The notes under the pieces were generated by a model. The model was not told the DNA's origin and made no database searches. It worked only from the letters and a program-made list of their open reading frames with translations. A program made the translations under genes and the position numbers. Shown piece by piece: positions 40,616-47,757 of a stretch of DNA of 49,331 nt (within the stretch, counting starts at the first letter, position 1; each line of letters starts with the position of its first letter). The stretch comes from an uncultured Eubacteriales bacterium (GTDB lineage Bacteria > Bacillota > Clostridia > Oscillospirales > Oscillospiraceae): NCBI GenBank assembly GCA_900544295.1, contig UQUO01000014.1, positions 1-49,331 of the forward strand. The letters run 5' to 3'.

Positions 40616-41395
40616 TCAGCGCTGCCAGCAGTGGTAGAGCTTTTCAGTCACCTCGCTCGAGGCTTCCCTGAGTGCCGGGAGATAGGTATGCAGCTCTGAA
40701 ACGTCGCTGACATCTACAAATCCGCTGAAGGAGATGCCCGCAATTATAGTGCCCTCATGGTTCCTGACCGGGACGGCTATGCATGACCCATTGCGCGAGA
40801 GCTCCCTGTCATCGACCGCGTAACCCTGTTTCGCCACTGTTCTGATCTCCTGCCAAAATGCCTCAGGGTCAGACAAAGTGTTCGGTGTGAACTTGACCAT
40901 GTTGCAGGACTGAATGATGTCATCCGCAACCGCGATGGGAAGCTCTGACATGAGTATTTTGCCGCAGGCGCAGGCGTAAATTGGCAGCGGAGCGTAGAGC
41001 CTGGGCACAAAATCGAAGAGGTCATTCACTTTGGACTGCTGGAGAATGTAGCAGTTCACACCGTCCCTGACCATGAGGTTCATGGCGCACCCGAACTCAG
41101 CTGTGCGCTTTTCCATTATGGGCAGCGCCACTTCTTTCAGAGCCAAATACAGATTGTCGCTGGACAGGACAAAGCTCAGCTTTTGCCCGGAAATATACTT
41201 GCCGTCTCCGCACTGGAACACCCAGCCGTTGACCTCCAGGGTCTTGAGTATCCTGAAAGCTGTCGACAGGTTTATCCCGCACTGCTTGGCAATCTCATTG
41301 ACGCCCAGCTTTTTGCTTCCAACGCGCAGAGCATCAAGTATCATCAAGGCGTTATCCAACATTTTTATCGTTTCTGGATTCTGGTTTGCAGCCAT
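40616..41395 (-). CDS. IclR-family transcriptional regulator
   Basis: A 259-residue regulator: N-terminal winged helix-turn-helix (about 5-70, NEIAKQCGINLSTAFRILKTLEVNGW) and C-terminal ligand-binding domain (about 80-250), with the ACGKILMSELP and DDRELSRNGSCIAVPVRNHEGTIIAGISFSGF motifs that form the effector pocket. IclR proteins bind short palindromes of the TGGAA/TTCCA kind and usually control a divergent catabolic operon. The ferredoxin-led operon 450 bases away, read in the opposite direction, is the obvious target. Its effector is not known, but a 2-oxo acid or amino acid substrate of the operon is likely. Confidence 0.93.
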   Translation of the reverse strand: MAANQNPETIKMLDNALMILDALRVGSKKLGVNEIAKQCGINLSTAFRILKTLEVNGWVFQCGDGKYISGQKLSFVLSSDNLYLALKEVALPIMEKRTAEFGCAMNLMVRDGVNCYILQQSKVNDLFDFVPRLYAPLPIYACACGKILMSELPIAVADDIIQSCNMVKFTPNTLSDPEAFWQEIRTVAKQGYAVDDRELSRNGSCIAVPVRNHEGTIIAGISFSGFVDVSDVSELHTYLPALREASSEVTEKLYHCWQR

Positions 41396-41444
41396 TTGTG
41401 CTTCACATCCGACTTATCAGATTTTGTCTCCAACTATAATTTAT

Positions 41445-41473
41445 ATTAAAACACGTATTTGGAAAAATTTCAA
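41445..41473 (-). promoter_or_regulatory. Possible promoter of the iclR-type gene
   Basis: On the minus strand TTGAAA (41473-41468), 17 bases, TTTAAT (41450-41445). It lies 50 bases before the regulator ATG, in an AT-rich stretch. Confidence 0.5.
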
Positions 41474-41520
41474 CGATTTATGGCACGCGCCGCGCCATGC
41501 TTCCTTCGCCGTGCAAAGGG

Positions 41521-41534
41521 CGGAAGGGCTTCCG
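41521..41534. promoter_or_regulatory. Palindrome CGGAAG-GG-CTTCCG in the regulator gap
   Basis: A perfect 6-bp palindrome with a two-base centre, located 48-61 bases upstream of the predicted iclR -35. It has the GGAA/TTCC core that many IclR operators have, but does not match the 41799 palindrome closely. Confidence 0.35.
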
Positions 41535-41546
41535 AATATCGCGTGT

Positions 41547-41560
41547 CATTCATTGGAATG
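41547..41560. promoter_or_regulatory. Second IclR-type half-site candidate
   Basis: CATTC-ATTG-GAATG, a perfect palindrome that shares ATTGGAAT with the site at 41798-41805. It could be a second regulator site placed for autoregulation. Confidence 0.4.
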
Positions 41561-41764
41561 CTTATTTCTATAGTTGTATCGCCCGCGCTTTATCTGCTGA
41601 GCTAATTTGAGCGATAATTCACCATGTCTCTCTGAGAGCGGCAAGCAGCTGCTTCATTTTTTTGTGCATATTTGTCTTGACTCTCAGCAGTCAAAGTTAA
41701 ATAATTGTGCAATATTGCAAAATATGAAGCGAATATTTGTATATTGATGAGCCTGTTAATCAAG

Positions 41765-41793
41765 TTGACAACGCTTTGCATCGAGAGTAGAAT
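41765..41793 (+). promoter_or_regulatory. Sigma-A promoter of the catabolic operon
   Basis: TTGACA (41765-41770), 17 bases, TAGAAT (41788-41793): near-consensus. The start point is expected near 41800, which lies in the 41799-41816 palindrome. The rest of the 449-base gap 41396-41844 is AT-rich, holds the palindromes listed and no gene I support. Confidence 0.85.
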
Positions 41794-41798
41794 CTTTA

Positions 41799-41816
41799 TT
41801 GGAATAGTCATTCCAA
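41799..41816. promoter_or_regulatory. IclR-type operator palindrome at the start point
   Basis: TTGGAAT-AGTC-ATTCCAA, a perfect 7-bp palindrome with a 4-base centre. It matches the IclR-family TGGAA...TTCCA pattern and covers the expected start point, a position that would allow repression by steric block. Confidence 0.65.
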
Positions 41817-41844
41817 GTTCTTCAGCTCAGAAAGGAGCCATGTT

Positions 41845-42039
41845 ATGGAGCTTACTATTCATGAAGACAGATGCAAGGGCTGCGGGAACTGTGTCCGCGC
41901 TTGCCCTCACAAAGCTCTTTCCTTCTCTGACGGCATCAACGCCCAGGGAGTGAGCTTTGTAACGGTTGACAAAGATAAATGTGCAGTATGCGGTATCTGC
42001 TATGTCGTCTGTCCCGACATCGTATTTGAAATTTTGTAA
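41845..42039 (+). CDS. Two-[4Fe-4S] ferredoxin subunit of the oxidoreductase
   Basis: A 64-residue ferredoxin with two cluster motifs, C-x2-C-x2-C-x3-CP at residues 10-21 and 46-57. It heads the operon and is 16 bases before the alpha-subunit gene, as the delta (ferredoxin-like) subunit does in multi-subunit 2-oxoacid:ferredoxin oxidoreductases. It takes electrons from the thiamine-pyrophosphate centre and passes them to free ferredoxin. The ATG at 41845 has AAAGGAG 7 bases upstream; an ATG 5 bases earlier is too close. Confidence 0.93.
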   Translation: MELTIHEDRCKGCGNCVRACPHKALSFSDGINAQGVSFVTVDKDKCAVCGICYVVCPDIVFEIL

Positions 42040-42055
42040 AAGGGGGTGAGCTGAG

Positions 42056-43114
42056 GTGGCAAAAAAACTTATGAAGGGCAACGTGGCGTTGGCCGAGGCG
42101 GCGGTTAGAGCTGGATGCAGGTTCTTTGCCGGATATCCAATAACTCCGCAGACTGAAATCATGGAATACTTGTCCTCAAGAATGGCTGAGGCCGGCGGCG
42201 TTTTTATCCAATCTGAGTCCGAGGTTTCCGCTGTGAACATGCTTTATGGCGCTTCCACCAGCGGATACAGGGTGATGACCTCCACCTCCGGCCCTGGGTT
42301 CAGCCTGATGCAGGCCGGAATATCCTACCTTGCTTCCATGAACATGCCGGCAGTCATCGCTGATATTTGCAGATACGGCAGCGGCATTGGCCTGATTTCC
42401 CCAGGCCAGTCGGACTACCTCCAGGTCACAAAGGGCGGCGGGCACGGCGACTACAAGCTCCTGGTATATGCTCCGCACACGGTTCAGGAGTCGGTAGACC
42501 TGATAGGTCTGGCGTTCGACAAGGCTGAGGAGTATATGAACCCGGTGATAATGCTCTCTGACGGTGCGATAGGCCAGATGATGGAGGGCGTGGAGCTTCC
42601 GGAGTTCAGCAAGGTAGATCCGGACAAGCCCTGGGTGCTCAAGGGCGCTGACGCTGAGCACGCCAGGAATCTCTACACCGGGTCCTTCGACGGGCCGGAA
42701 AACGACCAAAAGCTGCGGGCAAAATACGAGCTCATGGCCGGCAACGAGCAGAGGTGGGAGGCCATAAACACGCAGGACGCGGAAATTGTGCTGGTCAGCT
42801 ACGGCATTTCCTCAAGAGTATGCAAAAGGGCGGTAAAGCTCGGCAGAGAACAGGGCATAAAGCTCGGGCTCCTGAGGCCGATAACGCTTTGGCCATTCCC
42901 TGTTTTGCCATTTAAAGAGCTGAGGGAGACTGCCAGAGCCTTTCTGTCTGTGGAAATGAGCGCCGTAGGACAGCTCATTGAAGATGTCGCTCTGTCGGTC
43001 AAGGGGATGAAGCCCGTCTATGTCCTGCCCACAGGTATGACGCCGCCAAAAGAAAAGCAGGTGCTGGAGATGGCGCTGAGCATACTTGACGGCAAGGAAA
43101 AGGAGGTGTTCTGA
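42056..43114 (+). CDS. vorB: 2-oxoacid:ferredoxin oxidoreductase, alpha subunit (VorB/KorA type)
   Basis: A 352-residue subunit holding the POR_N and transketolase-pyrimidine-type domains (about 1-180), then the POR-II C-terminal domain. The stretches GYPITPQTEIMEYL (about 24-37), ESEVSAVNMLYGAS, SGPGFSLMQAGISYL, ISPGQSDYLQVTKGGGHGDYK and ADGAIGQMMEGVE-type segments are those of VorB, the branched-chain 2-oxo acid enzyme, and of KorA. Sequence alone does not distinguish 2-oxoisovalerate from 2-oxoglutarate as substrate. The start is a GTG at 42056. It is followed without a gap by the beta gene. Confidence 0.9.
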   Translation: MAKKLMKGNVALAEAAVRAGCRFFAGYPITPQTEIMEYLSSRMAEAGGVFIQSESEVSAVNMLYGASTSGYRVMTSTSGPGFSLMQAGISYLASMNMPAVIADICRYGSGIGLISPGQSDYLQVTKGGGHGDYKLLVYAPHTVQESVDLIGLAFDKAEEYMNPVIMLSDGAIGQMMEGVELPEFSKVDPDKPWVLKGADAEHARNLYTGSFDGPENDQKLRAKYELMAGNEQRWEAINTQDAEIVLVSYGISSRVCKRAVKLGREQGIKLGLLRPITLWPFPVLPFKELRETARAFLSVEMSAVGQLIEDVALSVKGMKPVYVLPTGMTPPKEKQVLEMALSILDGKEKEVF

Positions 43115-43855
43115 ATGGCGAAAATTGTGAAGGCCCCCGCGATAATGAGCACCAAAGTCAACAGCTTTTGCGCCGGCTGCGGTCACGGCATCATCACCCG
43201 CATACTCGCTGAGGCCGTCGAGGAGATGGGCTTGTCTGAAAAAACAATCCTCTGCATAGGCATAGGCTGCTACTGCTCCATAGGCAGCCTTCTGAAGGTC
43301 GACAGCCTTGACTCCCCGCATGGCAGGGCGCCAGCGGTCGCCACCGGCATCAAAAGGATGCGTCCGGAGAACATCGTGATAACTTATCAGGGCGACGGCG
43401 ACATCTCCTCCATAGGCTGCGGCGAAATTGTCCACGCAGCGGCAAGAAATGAGAAAATCACCAGCATATTTGTAAACAACGGTGTTTATGGCATGACAGG
43501 CGGGCAGATGGCTCCTACCACCCTGCCTCACCAGGTCACAGCCACCACCGCAAATGGCAGAGACCCCGAAGTCAGCGGCATGCCGATTAAACTGTCTGAA
43601 ATGCTGTCGGTGTTCCCGGTGGCATACATTGCCAGAGGGTCTGTGCACAGAGCCGGCGAGATTTTGAAGACCAAGGCTTACATCAAAAAAGCCCTGCAGG
43701 CGCAAATCGACGGCAAGGGTTTCTCAATGATTGAGATACTGTCGCCCTGCCCCACAAACTGGCATATGAGCCCGGCGGCTGCCGCAGACAGGATCGACGC
43801 CGAGGTCATCCCCTACTATCCGCTCGGAGAACTGGTCAAAAAGGAGGGTGAGTAA
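43115..43855 (+). CDS. vorA: 2-oxoacid:ferredoxin oxidoreductase, beta subunit (TPP-binding)
   Basis: A 246-residue subunit that holds thiamine pyrophosphate: YQGDGDISSIGCGEIVHA with GDGD at 93-96 and NN at 121-122 (VNNGVYGMTGGQMAPTT) for the metal-pyrophosphate site. Cysteines in FCAGCGHG (19 and 22) and others may bind the cluster that is found in this subunit. The C-terminal ILSPCPTNWHMSP is typical. It decarboxylates the 2-oxo acid and hands electrons on through the clusters. It abuts the alpha gene and overlaps the gamma region by a few bases. Confidence 0.93.
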   Translation: MAKIVKAPAIMSTKVNSFCAGCGHGIITRILAEAVEEMGLSEKTILCIGIGCYCSIGSLLKVDSLDSPHGRAPAVATGIKRMRPENIVITYQGDGDISSIGCGEIVHAAARNEKITSIFVNNGVYGMTGGQMAPTTLPHQVTATTANGRDPEVSGMPIKLSEMLSVFPVAYIARGSVHRAGEILKTKAYIKKALQAQIDGKGFSMIEILSPCPTNWHMSPAAAADRIDAEVIPYYPLGELVKKEGE

Positions 43856-43856
43856 G

Positions 43857-44393
43857 GTGAGTGAGATTATGATAGCCGGTTTCGGCGGTCAGGGCATACT
43901 TGCCGCAGGGGTTATGCTGGCAAACGCCGGCCTTCTCGCCGGGCTGCAAACCACATGGCTCCCCTCCTATGGCGCCACCATGCGCGGAGGCACGGCAAAC
44001 TGTTTTGTGAAAATTGACAGTGAAGAAATAGGCAGCCCGTATATAGACGAGGCCGATTTCCTGCTTGCTTTCAACGAGCCCTCCCTGCTCAAATTCCATG
44101 GCACTGTCAAGAAAGGCGGGTGCATATTTGCAAACAGCTCGCTCATCCGCAAAGAGGTGCCTCGCTCAGATGTGAACGTGTTCTATGTCCCCGCAACAGA
44201 AAGGGCAAGGGAGCTGGGCGACGTCAGGACCGCAAACGTATTTATGCTCGGCGTGCTGTTTTCCAAAACCGCCCTGCTTCCCTATGAATCTGCTGCGGCG
44301 TCCCTCGAGGACTACTTCTCCGCCAAGAGTGAAAAAGTCATTGAGCTGAACAAACGGGTTTTCAGGGCCGGTTACGAATGGAAAGAGGGGTGA
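43857..44393 (+). CDS. vorC: 2-oxoacid:ferredoxin oxidoreductase, gamma subunit
   Basis: A 178-residue subunit, with the CoA-binding POR gamma domain: IAGFGGQGILAAGVMLANAGLL at the start, then SYGATMRGGTANCFVKI, the conserved R-GG-A pattern, and LAFNEPSLLKF. I place the start at the GTG at 43857, with AGGAGG 9 bases upstream; an earlier GTG at 43848 directly follows that ribosome site. The gene completes the four-subunit enzyme (delta-alpha-beta-gamma), all in one transcript. Confidence 0.92.
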   Translation: MSEIMIAGFGGQGILAAGVMLANAGLLAGLQTTWLPSYGATMRGGTANCFVKIDSEEIGSPYIDEADFLLAFNEPSLLKFHGTVKKGGCIFANSSLIRKEVPRSDVNVFYVPATERARELGDVRTANVFMLGVLFSKTALLPYESAAASLEDYFSAKSEKVIELNKRVFRAGYEWKEG

Positions 44394-44402
44394 GGCTGGA
44401 CA

Positions 44403-46493
44403 GTGGACATCAAAAGGATGCTTTGCGCCAAATCAGTGGCTGTAATCGGCGCAAGTGAAAAGCGAGGCTTTGGAAGGAAGGCCGTAGAAAACCTGATGAA
44501 AGGCAGCCTTGGCGAAGAATTGTATCTTGTCAACCCCGGCAGGGATCAGGTGTTTGGTAAAAAATGTTATAAAAGCATACGGGATATAGGCAGGAACATT
44601 GACCTTGCGGTGTTTTGTACCCCAATGATGGCCGTCAATGGGCTCTTGCGGGAAGCTGGGGAGTGTGGAGTCAAAGGCGCTGTAGTGTATGCCAGCGGCT
44701 ACAGCGAATCTGGCGAAGATGGGGCGAAGGCCCAACAGGAGCTCCGGGAAATTGCCGCCGAGTACGGAATGGCTGTCTGCGGCCCAAATTGTGGGGGGTT
44801 CATAAACAACGAAAACGGCCTCTTCCCTTTTGGCCTCGATATGGCTGAGCAAAAGAGCGACGGCAATATCGGACTTGTCTCCCAGAGCGGTCAGCTCTGC
44901 TCCATGCTGGCAGCTGTGCCGCACATCCATTTTTCCTATCTGATATCCAGCGGCAACTGCGCCGTGGCCGGGGTCGAGGATTATCTGGAGTTCCTGGTGG
45001 ATAACGAGGCCACGAAAGTCGTTGCAATGTACCTTGAGGGCATAACCAACCCTGAAAAGCTCTTGAATGTCCTGTCAAAGGCCGCAAGGCTCAGAAAACC
45101 CGTAGTTGTGCTGAAGGTGGGCTCCTCGAAGAAAGCTCAGCAGGCGACCACTGCCCATACTGGCAGTTTGGCCGGCAACGACGCAGCGTTCGACGCCGTT
45201 TTCAAAAAATACGGCGTCATTCGTGTGAACGATATGCAGGACCTCATCGAGACCTGCCTTCTGTTCAGCATACTGGACAAGAGGCTGCCGGTGGACAGCA
45301 TAGGCATAATGAGCCTTTCCGGAGGCGAGGCGGCAATATTTGCCGACGCCTGCAGTGCAGCAGGCGTCGAGCTTGGCGAGCTGACCGAAGAGACAAAAAG
45401 CAGGATAAGGGAGCTTCTCCCTGATTTTGCCTCCGTCAACAACCCTCTCGACATGACGTCTTCCCTGGTGCGCAACCTGGAAAGCTACCGTTCATCGGTG
45501 CGCTGCTTAATCTCGGACGAGAACATTGGCCTCGTGGCAATGGGGCACAATCCGGATGAGAAAATCCCGGAGGATGAGCGAATTGTGGACTTTGGCTTTG
45601 CCCACTGTCTGGCCGAGATAAATAGAGAGGTGGAGAAGCCCATCGTTATCCTCTCCGGTTTCTTCCGGAAACGAGATATGGAATTGCGCGAGTTCTACGC
45701 CAGCAATCACATTGCAATGCTCGAAGAACCAAAATACGGTCTCAGCGCGCTGAAGCGCTACATGGAGCACAGCAAATACGACCCGTCAAAGCGCAGTCTC
45801 ACACCCGCCTGCACACGCTCTGCAAGCCCAGGCGTCAAGACCACAGTCCTGTCAGAGCATGAGAGCAAGCTGCTGCTCAGAGAACACGGAATAACCGTTC
45901 CGGGTGAAATTGTGGTTGCCGAGCCAAGCCAGGTCAGCCCGGCCGCGGACAAGCTGGGCTATCCGCTGGTCATGAAAATCGACTCCCCCGACGTTCCCCA
46001 CAAGACCGAGGCGGGAGGCGTAAGGCTGGGTATCAGCTGCCGTGAGGAAGCAGAGCGCGCCTTTGCAGAGATTATCGATAATGTCAGGAGGTATAAGCCT
46101 GATGCGAGGATAAACGGCGTGCTTATGCAGCAGATGCTTCCAAAGGGCACTGAAATGATTCTTGGCATAACCAGGGACCCTCAGCTTGGGCCGATGCTCC
46201 TCGTTGGCCTTGGCGGCGTGTTCACAGAGCTTTTCAAGGACTGTGCGCTTTATCCGGCCCCGCTCGGATACGACGAGGCGATGGAAATGATCAGCTCACT
46301 CAAGGCCTACCCCATTCTCAGCGGATATCGCGGGGCCGGGCCTCTAAATGTGGATGCCCTGGCAAAAATGATGGTCCAGCTCGGCAGGCTTGCGGTTGAG
46401 CGCGAGGACATAAAGGAGCTGGATATCAACCCCGTATTCGTATATGAGAACGGCGTCAGTGCGGCTGATGCCCTGATAGTTATGGAAAAGTGA
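44403..46493 (+). CDS. Acyl-CoA synthetase (ADP-forming), fused alpha-beta
   Basis: A 696-residue fused protein that makes ATP from acyl-CoA, ADP and phosphate, forming the free acid. The N-terminal part is CoA-binding (SVAVIGASEKRGFG, about 11-24), then succinyl-CoA-ligase-like, with the phospho-His252 in TTAHTGSLAGND. The C-terminal part is ATP-grasp with His533 in DSPDVPHKTEAGGV, the second relay histidine. Both are intact, so it should be active. It is the bacterial fused counterpart of archaeal ACD. It starts at a GTG, 9 bases after the gamma gene, and is followed by the dehydrogenase gene, all one operon. Confidence 0.94.
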   Translation: MDIKRMLCAKSVAVIGASEKRGFGRKAVENLMKGSLGEELYLVNPGRDQVFGKKCYKSIRDIGRNIDLAVFCTPMMAVNGLLREAGECGVKGAVVYASGYSESGEDGAKAQQELREIAAEYGMAVCGPNCGGFINNENGLFPFGLDMAEQKSDGNIGLVSQSGQLCSMLAAVPHIHFSYLISSGNCAVAGVEDYLEFLVDNEATKVVAMYLEGITNPEKLLNVLSKAARLRKPVVVLKVGSSKKAQQATTAHTGSLAGNDAAFDAVFKKYGVIRVNDMQDLIETCLLFSILDKRLPVDSIGIMSLSGGEAAIFADACSAAGVELGELTEETKSRIRELLPDFASVNNPLDMTSSLVRNLESYRSSVRCLISDENIGLVAMGHNPDEKIPEDERIVDFGFAHCLAEINREVEKPIVILSGFFRKRDMELREFYASNHIAMLEEPKYGLSALKRYMEHSKYDPSKRSLTPACTRSASPGVKTTVLSEHESKLLLREHGITVPGEIVVAEPSQVSPAADKLGYPLVMKIDSPDVPHKTEAGGVRLGISCREEAERAFAEIIDNVRRYKPDARINGVLMQQMLPKGTEMILGITRDPQLGPMLLVGLGGVFTELFKDCALYPAPLGYDEAMEMISSLKAYPILSGYRGAGPLNVDALAKMMVQLGRLAVEREDIKELDINPVFVYENGVSAADALIVMEK

Positions 46494-46523
46494 GCAAATA
46501 TGAAAAGAAAGGACTGTGGAATC

Positions 46524-47678
46524 ATGAATCGAGACCCCTATTTGGTAATTGAGTGGTCGGACAGGGAGAGCGAGGCCATAGGCTGGTTTGCCATCTACAA
46601 CTTTGCCGATGAGCAGTCGGCCGGAGGCCTGCGCATGACCGACAATGTGACAAGGGACGAGGTCGAACGGCTTTCTCAGGTGATGTCCTACAAGTACGTT
46701 GCGGCGGAGAATATGTGCGGCGGAGCAAAGGCCGGCATCAAATACGACTACCACAAGCCAGACGCGCTGGACGTCATACGGCGCTTCCTGCAGGCCGTCA
46801 AGCCTTACCTGATGGCCGGCGCGTTCCTCGGTGGAGATCTTGGCACAGACCCGGCTGAAGTCACCCGTATCGAGCACGAGCTCGGGATATATGACCGCAT
46901 GGGCGCCAGCGTCAGGGCCAACCCTGAAAAAGCCAGGGAGGCTGACCGGATAACTCAGGAGATGAAGAACAAGCTCTTCATCGACGACCTCAATATGGAC
47001 CGGACTGTCAGCGGATTTGGAACGGCCGTTGCGGCGGACGAGGCGTGGAAATTCATAAACGGCGGCAAAGGTGCCACGGTGTCTATACAGGGCTTCGGCA
47101 AAGTCGGCGGCAGCTGCGCTCTCTGCCTGCAGCGCTGGGGTTATAAGATAGTCGCAATATCGGATATCAACGGGATGTACTATAACGAGAATGGCCTGGA
47201 CATCAGGGATATGCTCGACGCAACCGACAAGCTGGGCGAGGTCCATGTTGACAAGATGAAGACTCCCTGCGAGGTGCGCGACAGGGACGATTGGCTGGGC
47301 CTGGATGTCGACATCCTCATTCCCGCCGCAATAGAGGATGTCATAAACAGCGAATCCGTACACACAGTAAAGGCGTCTCTCATCGTCGAGGGCGCCAACA
47401 TCCCCACAACAGAGGATGCCGACAAGGTTCTCGAAGATAAGGGCATACATGTTGTTCCGGACTTTATCGCAAACCAGGGCGGCGTCACCGTTTACGGCTG
47501 CATCTCAAGAAAAGGCTGCACCACTCCGGAGACCGTTATGGACGGCATTGAGAAAATCATACGCAAGGGCGTGCAGCGTACCTTCCAATACGCAAAGGAC
47601 AATAATGTAAGCGAGAGAGAAGCCGCCTGGATAATTTTCAAGCCCGACGCTTCCTGGAACGAACCCCCCGTTATGTGA
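46524..47678 (+). CDS. Glu/Leu/Phe/Val-type amino acid dehydrogenase
   Basis: A 384-residue NAD-type oxidoreductase that deaminates an amino acid to its 2-oxo acid. Lys57 (MSYK), Lys69 (GGAKAGI) and Asp105 (GGDLGTD) occupy the places of the conserved substrate and catalytic residues. The Rossmann loop is VSIQGFGKVGG, with an Asp in VAISDINGMYY at the position that favours NAD over NADP. GGAKAG and GDLGT look like glutamate dehydrogenase, MSYK more like leucine/phenylalanine dehydrogenase, so specificity is open. The start at 46524 has AAAGGA 11 bases before it; the ATG at 46500 lacks one. Confidence 0.9.
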   Translation: MNRDPYLVIEWSDRESEAIGWFAIYNFADEQSAGGLRMTDNVTRDEVERLSQVMSYKYVAAENMCGGAKAGIKYDYHKPDALDVIRRFLQAVKPYLMAGAFLGGDLGTDPAEVTRIEHELGIYDRMGASVRANPEKAREADRITQEMKNKLFIDDLNMDRTVSGFGTAVAADEAWKFINGGKGATVSIQGFGKVGGSCALCLQRWGYKIVAISDINGMYYNENGLDIRDMLDATDKLGEVHVDKMKTPCEVRDRDDWLGLDVDILIPAAIEDVINSESVHTVKASLIVEGANIPTTEDADKVLEDKGIHVVPDFIANQGGVTVYGCISRKGCTTPETVMDGIEKIIRKGVQRTFQYAKDNNVSEREAAWIIFKPDASWNEPPVM

Positions 47679-47757
47679 GTTTTGCCTATTTTTGGAGAGA
47701 GAACATCCGGTATGGGGGCGCCTCACCGGCAAGATTTTAAAATGAAGGAGCACGGTC

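Noticed and set aside
41602..41811. 69-codon minus-strand frame in the regulator gap
   Set aside because: It runs through the operon promoter and most of the operator palindrome, has no ribosome site and an AT-driven composition.
47679..47757. Riboswitch or attenuator before the permease
   Set aside because: Only a 5-bp weak stem is visible and no known aptamer pattern can be traced.
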